Source: an uncultured Candidatus Saccharibacteria bacterium (lineage in GTDB: Bacteria; Patescibacteriota; Saccharimonadia; Saccharimonadales; Saccharimonadaceae). From it: a DNA stretch of 64,000 nucleotides. The translations under genes were made by a program, and so were the position numbers. The stretch is taken from assembly GCA_947166125.1 (NCBI GenBank), contig CAMVCW010000003.1, positions 62,001 to 126,000 of the forward strand, written 5' to 3'. The notes below the pieces were generated by a model. It saw only the letters and a list, made by a program, of their open reading frames with translations, ran no database searches and had not been told where the DNA came from. This document shows, in pieces, positions 25,324-35,430 of this stretch (its first letter is position 1; every line of letters starts with the position of its first letter).

Positions 25324-25350
25324 AACCCCCGAAGCCGTAGCCCGGGGATT
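25324..25350 (-). terminator. terminator of the 25367 gene
   Basis: On the minus strand a CCCCG/CGGGG stem around GGCTACGGCTT, followed by GTTTTG. Confidence 0.65.
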
Positions 25351-25366
25351 AAAGACCTAATAACAG

Positions 25367-25774
25367 TTAGCTTAATGTCCCCCTCTTGATATGACAGGGG
25401 ACTGTCCTCTTAACAGCAGCGTCGAGACCATCAAGAATGTAGTCCGGACAGTCATCGTCATAGCCATCAATGCGTATACATACGCAAATCCAACCAATAG
25501 CTTTGCTGCTGTTACACACAACATCATACGCTCTGACCTCGGGAATAATCTCCGCATACATAGGAAAAATCAACGGGTCCAACGGGAATTCCCGCGACAT
25601 CACCTCATCTGGCAGCAAATCACCAAAACAAGGATCGTTACTATCCGTATTCTGATAGAGCACAGCGAATACACCATTGGTCAGCCCATGCCTCACAGCA
25701 TTTCTACGGATTGCAGAAACGATATTGTCAGTCAAGAGATTAGTGTTATTAATCAATGCAACTCTTCTTTCCAT
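25367..25774 (-). CDS. soluble protein of unknown function, strong ribosome site
   Basis: 135 aa, not recognised. No membrane helix; seven Cys spread through the chain (DPCFGD, VVCNSS, WICVC, DDCPDY, VPCH). The ATG is preceded by AGGAGGTATTACG, a near-perfect Shine-Dalgarno site, and the gene has its own terminator. It is a stand-alone transcript between tRNA-Glu and ligA. Like the 5272 gene it departs from the leaderless pattern of its neighbours. Cys-rich pairs such as WICVCI and DDCPDY could bind a metal, but no known motif is complete. Confidence 0.65.
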   Translation of the reverse strand: MERRVALINNTNLLTDNIVSAIRRNAVRHGLTNGVFAVLYQNTDSNDPCFGDLLPDEVMSREFPLDPLIFPMYAEIIPEVRAYDVVCNSSKAIGWICVCIRIDGYDDDCPDYILDGLDAAVKRTVPCHIKRGTLS

Positions 25775-25875
25775 CGTAATACCTCCTATTACTAAATTCT
25801 AGGATGGCGAGAGTCTAACCACCATGCCTTAATTATAGCACACTTCTCCAAAAAAGTCAATACCTACCCCTTATT

Positions 25876-27876
<2,001 letters not shown>

Positions 27877-27880
27877 CTAT

Positions 27881-27889
27881 ATTTTATCA
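27881..27889 (-). promoter_or_regulatory. leaderless promoter of ligA
   Basis: TGA-TAAAAT on the minus strand with seven bases to the ATG. Confidence 0.65.
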
Positions 27890-27894
27890 TAATC

Positions 27895-27970
27895 AAAAAG
27901 AAAAAATCAGAATTCACTTCTGTTTTTCTTTTTATACTAATTTCTTTTGCAAGCCTTTTCTTTTCAAAGA
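27895..27970. terminator. double hairpin between ligA and the 27977 gene
   Basis: First hairpin AAAAAGAAAAA/TTTTTCTTTTT with loop TCAGAATTCACTTCTG; second hairpin TTTTCTTTTC/AAAGAAAA. The same two-hairpin module with nearly the same first loop occurs at 42391-42471. Confidence 0.6.
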
Positions 27971-27976
27971 AAAATT

Positions 27977-29089
27977 TTAGCTCTCGTCATAGTTTAACAT
28001 CCACCGGTAATACAAATACAAATATGCCGCCACATAAACCGCCGTAAAACACGTCATTACATTTAGACAAATCGGCACAAATGGTATGCCCGCCGTCCAC
28101 TCAAATGTTTTCATCCAAAGATCAAACAAAATCAACGGCAACATCACTATTACCCACACTATCGCCAATGCCAATACTCCAGCCACCAAACGCAGAATAA
28201 ACTTTACTCTCCGCCCCGCCATCAAATCCGATGCTGCGCTTAAGGCCTTCAAGGGATAAAGTCCTGGTGCAGATACTGCTACCAATGCAATCAAAGAGCT
28301 AGACAAAAGATACCCAGATAGTATTACCATTAGCGCCGCAAACACAAAGAACAAAAATGCATAAAACGGCGTAGCCAAAAAATCCGTCTGCACTGCCGCA
28401 GAATATACGATTATCAACAAGAAAATCGGAATACACTGTATCACCGCAACCGCAAATACTACAAATGTAGAAATTAATGGCGTCATTGCATTATATAAAC
28501 CATCGCGCAGCTTCACTTTGTGTCCCGCCAAACGATGCCTCAGCAAAAATATCGTCACTAACCATATAATCAAAAATATTATTACGCCAAACACCGTAGC
28601 CGCTTCCGAAGATTCACCAGACAACCCACCAGTAGTCACCGTAGAAATTAGCAAAAGCCCAGCTTTCGCCATGTTGCCGATATCTCCGCCCGCCACCTGC
28701 ATACTTGTTTGGTCTAATATATCCTGAAATTGCGTATACGTAGATTCACTCATTATTCCCACCAATACCGAATTCAAAACTACTACAATAATTAATAGCG
28801 GCAAAAACAATTTCCAGTTCTTGAAAATTATTTTAAAAGTCGCAAAGATATGATACATCATACCTGGCACTTCTAAATCGCGCTGATAATCTTCACGATA
28901 AGACCTATGGAAAGATTTGTGTAATCGTACCCTACCAGCTCTTTTTTCTTTAATTTTTCCTTTAGTTTCCAGAAATCTTACTTTTAAACCTTTTTTTTCA
29001 TGCCGCACCCGCACCGATTTTTTCTCTTCCGCCAAAAGTTTCTCTATCGTCTTATCTTTAACTCTATTTTTAGAACGTGTTTTTACCAT
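27977..29089 (-). CDS. polytopic membrane protein of unknown function
   Basis: 370 aa. A basic, soluble N-terminus of about 85 residues (many Lys/Arg) is followed by six or seven hydrophobic helices between about 95 and 360. No transporter or enzyme motif could be recognised. It overlaps the end of htpX by 20 bases in another frame and follows lemA-htpX, so it is probably made on the same mRNA. That makes membrane quality control or stress a plausible setting. Confidence 0.65.
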   Translation of the reverse strand: MVKTRSKNRVKDKTIEKLLAEEKKSVRVRHEKKGLKVRFLETKGKIKEKRAGRVRLHKSFHRSYREDYQRDLEVPGMMYHIFATFKIIFKNWKLFLPLLIIVVVLNSVLVGIMSESTYTQFQDILDQTSMQVAGGDIGNMAKAGLLLISTVTTGGLSGESSEAATVFGVIIFLIIWLVTIFLLRHRLAGHKVKLRDGLYNAMTPLISTFVVFAVAVIQCIPIFLLIIVYSAAVQTDFLATPFYAFLFFVFAALMVILSGYLLSSSLIALVAVSAPGLYPLKALSAASDLMAGRRVKFILRLVAGVLALAIVWVIVMLPLILFDLWMKTFEWTAGIPFVPICLNVMTCFTAVYVAAYLYLYYRWMLNYDES

Positions 29090-29948
29090 GTTCTAGCCTT
29101 TCAATACGTTTTTCTATCGGCGGATGCGAGCTAAACAAATTACTGAAAAAACCTTTTCTTAGCGGATTATTAATATACATTGCTTCCGTGGCAATATTTT
29201 GACTATGCATCGGCTGCGCATGCGATTGTAATTTCTTCAATGCGTCTATCATTCCCTCTGGATATCGCGTAATATTTACCGCCGAAGCATCTGCCAAAAA
29301 TTCCCGTTGCCTAGATACTGCCATTTGTGCAATTCCAGCAAATATCGGCGCCAATACTGCTACTATCAATATTAATACGTATCCCACCGGACTACCCTCA
29401 TTTTCGCGTCGTCGATTACCATAATACATAAATCTAAATCCAAAATCAGAAATCAACCCAATCACACACACCAATCCAAATACTATCATACTCACCCTAA
29501 TATCATAATTTTTCACGTGCGACATTTCGTGCGCCATCACCGCCGTTAGTTCTTTATCATTCATAATATCCATAAGCCCAGTAGTCGCCGCCACCGCCGC
29601 ATGTTTAGGGTCACGCCCCGTTGCGAACGCATTAGGCGCTTTGTCGTCTATAACATATACTTTTGGCATCGGCAAACCAGTCGTAATAGATAAATTCTCC
29701 ACTATATTATATAGTCTAGGATTTTCCTTTTTAGTGATTTCTTTTGCACCAGTCATCGCCATGGCAATATTGCCCGCACAATAATACTGTATTAAGGCGT
29801 AAATCAATGCCGCCACTACCGTCCACACCGCAATCCACGGATCTCGGTAGCACCAAGCGAACAACGCCGCAATCACACCAATCATCAACACAAAACCCAT
29901 AATAATAAACACGGTTCTACGTTTATTTTCGGCAATTTGCTTGTACAT
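29070..29948 (-). CDS. htpX: HtpX-like membrane zinc protease
   Basis: 292 aa. Membrane metalloprotease that takes part in membrane protein quality control. Helices near residues 14-55 and 150-210, zinc site HEMSH at about 140-144, and the third ligand region in REFLADASAV near 214. Follows lemA with a 23-base gap; the lemA-htpX pair is common in bacteria. The ATG at 29948 follows an A/T-rich gap without a clear ribosome site. Confidence 0.93.
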   Translation of the reverse strand: MYKQIAENKRRTVFIIMGFVLMIGVIAALFAWCYRDPWIAVWTVVAALIYALIQYYCAGNIAMAMTGAKEITKKENPRLYNIVENLSITTGLPMPKVYVIDDKAPNAFATGRDPKHAAVAATTGLMDIMNDKELTAVMAHEMSHVKNYDIRVSMIVFGLVCVIGLISDFGFRFMYYGNRRRENEGSPVGYVLILIVAVLAPIFAGIAQMAVSRQREFLADASAVNITRYPEGMIDALKKLQSHAQPMHSQNIATEAMYINNPLRKGFFSNLFSSHPPIEKRIERLEHGKNTF

Positions 29949-29971
29949 TATTTACGCCTAAAACAATATTA

Positions 29972-30550
29972 TTAAAACTTTACGTCTGGAGCTTTTTCGA
30001 TTTTTGCTTTTTCGGATTCTTCTACTTCAAAGTAATCGCGCTTCTTAAAATGCCCCACCATGTTGTTAATCAAATTCGTTGGGAAGGTCAAAATCTTAGT
30101 ATTAAGCTCTTTTGCACCAGCATTATAAAATCTACGTGCTGCCTGAATCTTATCTTCTACATCTTGCAATTGTTCTTGCAACTTCACGAAATTAGTATTA
30201 GCTTTAAGCTCTGGGTAAGCCTCAGCAATCGCAAAAATCCGCCCCAGCGCACCCTGCATTTCTTTTTCCGCCTCAGCAGCTTGCTTTACGGTTTTCGCAC
30301 CCATCACCGCGCTACGCGCTTCCGTCACCATTTGGAAAGTTTCTTTTTCGTGCTTAGCATAGCCTTTTACTGTTTCCACTACGTTCGGTATCAAATCCGC
30401 GCGATATTTTAACTGCACAGTAATATCAGACCAAGCCTCATTTACCCGTTCATTTAGTTTAACTAAACCATTATAAGCACCTATCACAGTTGCAATTATA
30501 ATAATTACTACCGCAACCACCACAATCGCTATTATTCCACCTATTGGCAT
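29972..30550 (-). CDS. lemA: LemA family protein
   Basis: 192 aa. One N-terminal helix (residues 5-23) then a long helical domain with the family signature NERVNEAWSDITVQLKYRADLIPNVVETVKGYA. LemA proteins are membrane-anchored and of uncertain function, often found with HtpX. GGAGAAAAT precedes the ATG. First gene of lemA-htpX-27977. Confidence 0.92.
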   Translation of the reverse strand: MPIGGIIAIVVVAVVIIIIATVIGAYNGLVKLNERVNEAWSDITVQLKYRADLIPNVVETVKGYAKHEKETFQMVTEARSAVMGAKTVKQAAEAEKEMQGALGRIFAIAEAYPELKANTNFVKLQEQLQDVEDKIQAARRFYNAGAKELNTKILTFPTNLINNMVGHFKKRDYFEVEESEKAKIEKAPDVKF

Positions 30551-30648
30551 ATTTTCTCCTTTATTTTATATAACCATTATAGCATACAATTTTTTAACAA
30601 AAATATATGCAAGTCGCAAAATATATGATATAATTAATACATCAATGT

Positions 30649-30725
30649 GCGAATGTAGCTCAGTTGTTTAGAGCGCTTCCTTGCCAAGGAAGAGGTCGAG
30701 AGTTAGAGTCTCTTCATTCGCACCA
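30649..30725 (+). tRNA. tRNA-Gly (GCC) with altered elbow
   Basis: Acceptor GCGAATG/CATTCGC, anticodon loop TTGCCAA (GCC), CCA encoded, promoter TGA-TATAAT about 20 bases upstream. The D-loop reads AGTTGTTTA (one G where GG is expected) and the T-loop TTAGAGT (A where C56 is expected). Read as positions 19 and 56, the conserved G19-C56 elbow pair has become U19-A56. Confidence 0.93.
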
Positions 30726-30790
30726 TTTTTTATTGTTTTTACGAAGTTTTATGTTACTATATATAATATAAACATAATCAAAACAAACAT

Positions 30791-31765
30791 ATGGAAATAA
30801 TTTTACAAGTCGCATTACTCATCATTGGCTTTATTATTTTAATCAAAGGCGCCGATTGGCTAGTAGATGGCGCATCATCCATTGCTACCAATTTCAAAGT
30901 CAGCAAAACTTTAATCGGCCTCACCATCGTCGCCTTTGGCACCAGCGCACCAGAACTTGCCGTCTCCATTAGTTCTCTCGCTTCCGGCTCTACCGATATG
31001 CTGCTCGGTAACGTTATCGGTAGCAATATTATCAATGTACTACTACTCATTGGTGTCGGCGCGCTCATTTGTCCCATCAAAGTAAATAAAGATACAGTTA
31101 GAAAAGAACTTCCCATATTGCTCCTTATTTCTACCGCACTCATCGTACTTTTCCTAGACATCCCTCTGGTGGGCGATGCCGTAGACGCCATCTCGCGCAG
31201 CGATGCCATCATTTGCTTGCTATTTTTCTGTATTTTTCTTTATTACCTTATCGTCATGGCCAAACGTAATCGCGAAATTACATCTCAAAAAGCCGAAAAA
31301 CCAAAATACAAACTCGGCAAATCCTTCCTATTCGCCACCCTCGGCTTGGCCGGCCTAGTTGCAGGTAGCCAACTCGTAGTCAATAGCGCTACCGAAATCG
31401 CCCATGTCATTGGTGTGTCAGATCGCATCATTGCGCTTACCATCATTGCGCTCGGCACCTCTCTTCCAGAACTTGTCACCACCATTGTCGCCGCCCGTCG
31501 CAAAGAAACTGATCTAGTCGTTGGCAATATCATCGGTAGCAACATTTTCAATATCTGTGTCGTTATGGGTATCCCAGTAGCCATTTTTGGCACCATTACT
31601 CCAGAAAGTTTTCAAATGATAGATCTTTTCATGCTCATTTTCTCCGCAGTTTTACTTTTTATCCTCACTCGCCACGATCATCAAATTTCTCGTCTTGACG
31701 GCATGCTGATGCTCTTTATTTTCGCGCTTTATTATGGTTACATAGTTTACGGAGCTTTCGCATGA
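30791..31765 (+). CDS. calcium/sodium antiporter family protein (YrbG-like)
   Basis: 324 aa with about ten helices in two homologous halves. Each half carries a CaCA-family alpha repeat: GTSAPELAVSISS near residue 50 and GTSLPELVTTIVAARR near 218, each followed by GN(V/I)IGSNI. Exchanges calcium for sodium or protons across the membrane. Followed by an EamA protein with a four-base overlap, so co-translated. -10 TATAAT at 30762-30767 gives a short leader without a good ribosome site. Confidence 0.92.
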   Translation: MEIILQVALLIIGFIILIKGADWLVDGASSIATNFKVSKTLIGLTIVAFGTSAPELAVSISSLASGSTDMLLGNVIGSNIINVLLLIGVGALICPIKVNKDTVRKELPILLLISTALIVLFLDIPLVGDAVDAISRSDAIICLLFFCIFLYYLIVMAKRNREITSQKAEKPKYKLGKSFLFATLGLAGLVAGSQLVVNSATEIAHVIGVSDRIIALTIIALGTSLPELVTTIVAARRKETDLVVGNIIGSNIFNICVVMGIPVAIFGTITPESFQMIDLFMLIFSAVLLFILTRHDHQISRLDGMLMLFIFALYYGYIVYGAFA

Positions 31766-32685
31766 GTTGGCTCGCCATCCTAGCCATTGCCGTTATCTCC
31801 GATGCACTTCGTATTTTTATAGACAATTACGCATCTGACTATTATTTCAAAGAAAAAGGTGCCGTCTCTCAAAAAATCGCCTCAGGCTTAATTCTTCCTA
31901 TTATCGGCATTATCGTCTTAATCGTTAATGGTTTTAATCCATCCGCCGTGGATCCTATTGCCATTATTTTACTCCTACTTTCTGGCTTACTTGGTAGCCT
32001 AGCCGGCATCCCTTACTATAGAGCACTAGAATTAGACGATTCCACCAACATTGGCCTCTTTTTTCAATTCTCACCTATATTATATCTATTGCTCAACTGG
32101 CTGTTCTTTGGGCAATCCTTCTCCATTATGCAACTCATTGGCTCTATTGTTATCCTTGGCGCTCCACTCATGGTTGTCCTCACCGCAAAAAAACGCAGTC
32201 GCAAAATCCGCATTATGGCCGCCACTTATGCCTTTATTTCTATCCTCCTTTATGTAGCCAGCGGTGTACTTTTCGTTCAAACAAACACCGCAGAACTGGG
32301 CCTATTTAATGAGATTAGTCTAGCACTTATCGCCCGAGGCCTATCCGATCTTATCATCATTGGCAGTCGCAAACATTGGCGCAGGCGTCTTGCCAAAGTC
32401 GTCAAATCTAGCCGCCGCAAGGTATTAATTCCAATTGGCGCCAGCCTTCTCATGCGCATCATCCAGGAATTCTCTTATCGCATCGGCTTAATTATTGCTC
32501 CAACCGTCGCCATTGCCTCTGCCGCCTCAGATTCAGTGGAACCCATCATTATCTTCTTTATGGGGCTTTTACTTACTCTTATCTGGCCCAAATTCGGCCG
32601 CGAAAAATTACAAAAGAAAGTCATTTTGGTGCATTTTATCGCCACAATCTTAGTAGTTATCGGCATTGTTTTAATGCAACTCTAA
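31762..32685 (+). CDS. EamA/DMT-family transporter
   Basis: 307 aa, about ten helices in two EamA-like halves (N-half ends near residue 140 after LIGSIVILGAPLMVVL; C-half ends LVVIGIVLMQL). Family members move metabolites or drugs; the substrate cannot be told from sequence. ATG overlaps the end of the CaCA gene (ATGA type). Confidence 0.8.
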   Translation: MSWLAILAIAVISDALRIFIDNYASDYYFKEKGAVSQKIASGLILPIIGIIVLIVNGFNPSAVDPIAIILLLLSGLLGSLAGIPYYRALELDDSTNIGLFFQFSPILYLLLNWLFFGQSFSIMQLIGSIVILGAPLMVVLTAKKRSRKIRIMAATYAFISILLYVASGVLFVQTNTAELGLFNEISLALIARGLSDLIIIGSRKHWRRRLAKVVKSSRRKVLIPIGASLLMRIIQEFSYRIGLIIAPTVAIASAASDSVEPIIIFFMGLLLTLIWPKFGREKLQKKVILVHFIATILVVIGIVLMQL

Positions 32686-32709
32686 ATCTGTGTTATAATT
32701 TAGTCAGGT

Positions 32710-32783
32710 GGTGCTTTGGCGGAGTGGTTACGCAGCGGTCTGCAAAACCGCGTACACCGGTTCAATTCCGGTAGGCACCTCCA
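32710..32783 (+). tRNA. tRNA-Cys (GCA)
   Basis: Acceptor GGTGCTT/AGGCACC, U73 discriminator typical of Cys, anticodon loop CTGCAAA (GCA), CCA encoded. Promoter TGT-TATAAT just upstream. Confidence 0.95.
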
Positions 32784-32879
32784 AAATTGAAATTTTGGAG
32801 GACCTTCCATCGGGCGGCGGCTCAGAAAAGAAAACAAGTTTTCTTTTCACTCGCCTTCTACGATGATATGGCACCTCCA
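32784..32879 (+). repeat. palindromic mini-element bounded by the tRNA-Cys 3' end
   Basis: GGCACCTCCA, the last ten bases of tRNA-Cys (32774-32783), recurs at 32870-32879. Between lie palindromes CCAAAATTGAAATTTTGG and GAAAAGAAAACAAGTTTTCTTTTC, with partly complementary flanks. The layout resembles the element after tRNA-Leu at 46193. No ORF. Confidence 0.6.
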
Positions 32880-32884
32880 TTTTC

Positions 32885-32913
32885 TTGACATTTTAACATA
32901 AGTGTGATATAAT
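32885..32913 (+). promoter_or_regulatory. promoter of mini RNA 2
   Basis: TTGACA, 17-bp spacer ending TGA, TATAAT. The spacer TTTTAACATAAGTGTGA is identical to that of the minus-strand promoter at 38456-38484. Confidence 0.8.
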
Positions 32914-32919
32914 GAAAGT

Positions 32920-32967
32920 ATAGCCCAGTTACACTAGGTAGTGGCGGTTTTACCGCTCTTTTTTTAT
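32920..32967 (+). ncRNA. mini RNA 2 (about 48 nt)
   Basis: Close relative of the RNA at 5750: hairpin CCCAG/CTAGG, then terminator GGCGG-TTTTA-CCGCT with T tract. It too sits between a tRNA and a structured FISUMP leader. Confidence 0.6.
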
Positions 32968-33000
32968 TGTCAATTAAATTATTTTTATGCTACAATTAAA

Positions 33001-33220
33001 ATGCTATATTTAATCAATTGAGTAAAACACTAGAACATTTTTATATAAACACTACTCGTGAGAAATATAAATGGCACCGTAAGGCATCCATTCGTTTCTC
33101 ACGGCTAGTGCTAGTGTAGAATTGATTAGATATAGCACCCCTTGCGGTGCCATTTTTGTATTACTACCCCGTTTACACAAAATGGCACCGCAAAGATTAG
33201 GAAATTAAACAGGGTAATAC
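33001..33220 (+). ncRNA. structured leader RNA, copy B
   Basis: Promoter TTGTCA..TGC-TACAAT ends near 32996. P1 pairs 33002-33019 with 33120-33137. Inner stems pair 33027-33033 with 33111-33117, 33050-33054 with 33106-33110, and 33057-33065 with 33095-33103. Loop GGCACCGTAAGG (33073-33084) is complementary to CCTTGCGGTGCC (33140-33151). A second hairpin (33158-33175/33206-33220) displays another GGCACCGCAAAG at 33184 and covers AGGG near the ATG. Stem sequences are unrelated to copy A, yet every helix is kept. Confidence 0.78.
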
Positions 33221-33224
33221 ATAT

Positions 33225-34829
33225 ATGAACCACAGCAATAAAACTAATAACTATACGAATTTCTTCTACCGCGCTTTTCGCAACGCCCTCTTCATGTCTA
33301 TTCCCCCAGTTGTTGTTTCTGCCATAACATTAAGCCTCCCCCATTCTGCCACTCATACTTCCGCCATAGACAACTCCAACCTAGATAATCTCACTGTCTC
33401 CATCCCAGTCTCTTGTACTATGAATGTCACTGGCGGAGATACTCATATCACTTCTATAGTGTCTGGTACCCATAAAGAGAATATTGGTACTACTACCATG
33501 AAAACATTATGTAATGATCCTAATGGCTATGTTATCTATGCTATAGGCGCTTCTGGTGATAATAGTGATTTAGGCAATTCCACAGAAGGTAACACTGATC
33601 TAGTTAGTAACTTAGGTTCTGCTCATAATATTCATACTGGAGTCTATAATCCAGCTGGTAGTTCTAGCTGGGGTATGAAAATCACTGCTGTAAATGGTAC
33701 TTATAAACCTACTCTTGGCTCTTACTATTCTTCTGGCAGTTATGTAGCTGTACCAGATGAATGGGAAAAGGTAGCCTATTGGGAGAATGGTATTATTAAT
33801 GCTTCTGTAGGTTCTTCTATCCAAACTACCTATGATGTCTATGCGGAAGGTGCTCAACCAGCTGGTATCTATAAGGGTATGGTTAAATACGTCCTCCTTC
33901 ACCCATCCAGCCTCATCCAACCTACTACCCTAGAAGAAGTCTTTGATAATGTAGTAGGAAAAAACAACAAAGTAGAAGTAGATGGTAGTAAATACTACAA
34001 AATGCAAGATATGACACCAAGTATCTGTAATGCTGCTACTATCCTAGGTGAAGCTTCACAAATGGAACTAGTAGATATTAGAGATAATAATATCTACTAC
34101 GTCACTAAACTTATAGACGGTAATTGCTGGATGACACAGAATCTAGCTCTTAACTTAGACAAGACCGTAGCCCTTACTTCAGAAAACACAGACTTAAACC
34201 ACATTAATAACCCTAGTGCTAATGATTATCCAGAATATGGTGATACTGGTTATGTTAATGATAATGGCACCATTAAATGGACTCCCTCTATTAGTACCGT
34301 AAATAGTGCTGCTAATTGGAAAAATGATAATAACTATCCTAGGTCCTTAAATAGTGGTGGTGGCTACACAGACCAAACTAAAGGAAAACATGGTTTAACT
34401 GGCAACTACTATAACTGGTCTGCTGCCATTGCTTCTAATAACTCCCAGAGTATTAGCGCTGATAATATTGCTGGTGAAAATAGAGAGGCCACTAACTCTG
34501 TCTGTCCTAAAGGTTGGAGACTACCACAGATTAGAAACTATGTTACCTACAATACAGGAGACAACGACTTTAATAACCTTAATCTCTACTACAATGGTGG
34601 TAAAACCAACACTGGCGCAGGTTTACTAGCAGCCCCTCTTTACTTTATGCGGTCCGGCAGCGTGAGCAATACTTCTATTAACGATTTCGGTGGCACCGGC
34701 CGCTACTGGTCCAGTACGGTTGATAGTACCACTACTGCCTACTACCTGGGCTTCGGTTCCGGCGGCGTTGGTCCCGCCTACAGCTACAATAGGAGCGACG
34801 GTTTCTCAGTACGCTGTATAGCTCGTTAA
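33225..34829 (+). CDS. FISUMP-domain surface protein 2
   Basis: 534 aa. N-terminal anchor helix (FFYRAFRNALFMSIPPVVVSAI), a beta-rich middle and a FISUMP domain from about residue 280: VTKLIDGNCWMTQNLALNL, YYNWSAAIASNN, SVCPKGWRLP and YWSST..GFSVRCIAR. The last 180 bases are visibly more GC-rich than the rest, with runs of codons ending in C or T (GGC TTC GGT TCC GGC GGC). That is the look of a diversity-generating retroelement target, and the fold is one such elements use. No reverse transcriptase or template repeat is in the window. Translation probably depends on structured leader B. Confidence 0.88.
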   Translation: MNHSNKTNNYTNFFYRAFRNALFMSIPPVVVSAITLSLPHSATHTSAIDNSNLDNLTVSIPVSCTMNVTGGDTHITSIVSGTHKENIGTTTMKTLCNDPNGYVIYAIGASGDNSDLGNSTEGNTDLVSNLGSAHNIHTGVYNPAGSSSWGMKITAVNGTYKPTLGSYYSSGSYVAVPDEWEKVAYWENGIINASVGSSIQTTYDVYAEGAQPAGIYKGMVKYVLLHPSSLIQPTTLEEVFDNVVGKNNKVEVDGSKYYKMQDMTPSICNAATILGEASQMELVDIRDNNIYYVTKLIDGNCWMTQNLALNLDKTVALTSENTDLNHINNPSANDYPEYGDTGYVNDNGTIKWTPSISTVNSAANWKNDNNYPRSLNSGGGYTDQTKGKHGLTGNYYNWSAAIASNNSQSISADNIAGENREATNSVCPKGWRLPQIRNYVTYNTGDNDFNNLNLYYNGGKTNTGAGLLAAPLYFMRSGSVSNTSINDFGGTGRYWSSTVDSTTTAYYLGFGSGGVGPAYSYNRSDGFSVRCIAR

Positions 34830-34839
34830 TTCAACCGTT

Positions 34840-35361
34840 CTAGACGACAATCTCTTCAATTCTCTCCACCACTTCCCCCAAAATCTCCGGTAACTTTTCC
34901 TTCTCTTCTGGTGTGAATTTAGAAAGCACAAAATCCATATCCCCCATTTTACGCCTTAGTTCATCATTCCCAGTACCTAAGCGCAACCTCGCAAACTCAT
35001 CCGTACCTAGTGTAGAAATTATAGATTTCAGCCCATTATTCCCCCCAGCCGAACCCTGCGCCCTATAACGAATTTTCCCAAATTCCAAATTAAAATCATC
35101 GCACACCACTAAAACATCATCTAACGAAATCTTATAAAACCGCATAAATTCCTGCACTGCTCGCCCACTTTCATTGTAATAATCCTGTGGTTTAATAAAA
35201 ATCGTATCCCCCTCACGCCCCCACACTGCCCCAAATTTTGGCTTATCCTTCCACTCTATTCCGCGCACTTTAAAGTAACAATCTAACGCAAGAAACCCAA
35301 AATTATGCCGCGTAAAATTATACCGACTACCAGGGTTTCCCAAACCTACTACTAATTTCAT
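34840..35361 (-). CDS. pth: peptidyl-tRNA hydrolase
   Basis: 173 aa. Frees tRNAs from prematurely released peptidyl-tRNA. Motifs: VGLGNPGSRYNFTRHNFGF (His20 region), NESGRAVQEF, CDDFNLEFGKIRYR and GSAGGNNGLKSI. Leaderless: TGT-TATAAT with six bases to the ATG, whose upstream T run also serves the phoH terminator. Confidence 0.96.
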   Translation of the reverse strand: MKLVVGLGNPGSRYNFTRHNFGFLALDCYFKVRGIEWKDKPKFGAVWGREGDTIFIKPQDYYNESGRAVQEFMRFYKISLDDVLVVCDDFNLEFGKIRYRAQGSAGGNNGLKSIISTLGTDEFARLRLGTGNDELRRKMGDMDFVLSKFTPEEKEKLPEILGEVVERIEEIVV

Positions 35362-35367
35362 ATCTGT

Positions 35368-35376
35368 ATTATAACA
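35368..35376 (-). promoter_or_regulatory. leaderless promoter of pth
   Basis: TGT-TATAAT on the minus strand, six bases before the ATG, directly downstream of the phoH terminator T run. Confidence 0.75.
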
Positions 35377-35380
35377 AAAA

Positions 35381-35408
35381 ATAGCCCCGCCTTCAAAGCG
35401 GAGCTATT
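35381..35408 (-). terminator. phoH terminator
   Basis: AATAGCTCCGC/GCGGGGCTATT stem on the minus strand followed by TTTTT; adjacent to the pth -10 box. Confidence 0.8.
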
Positions 35409-35430
35409 GTCTGTGTTTTTGTCTAGTTGT

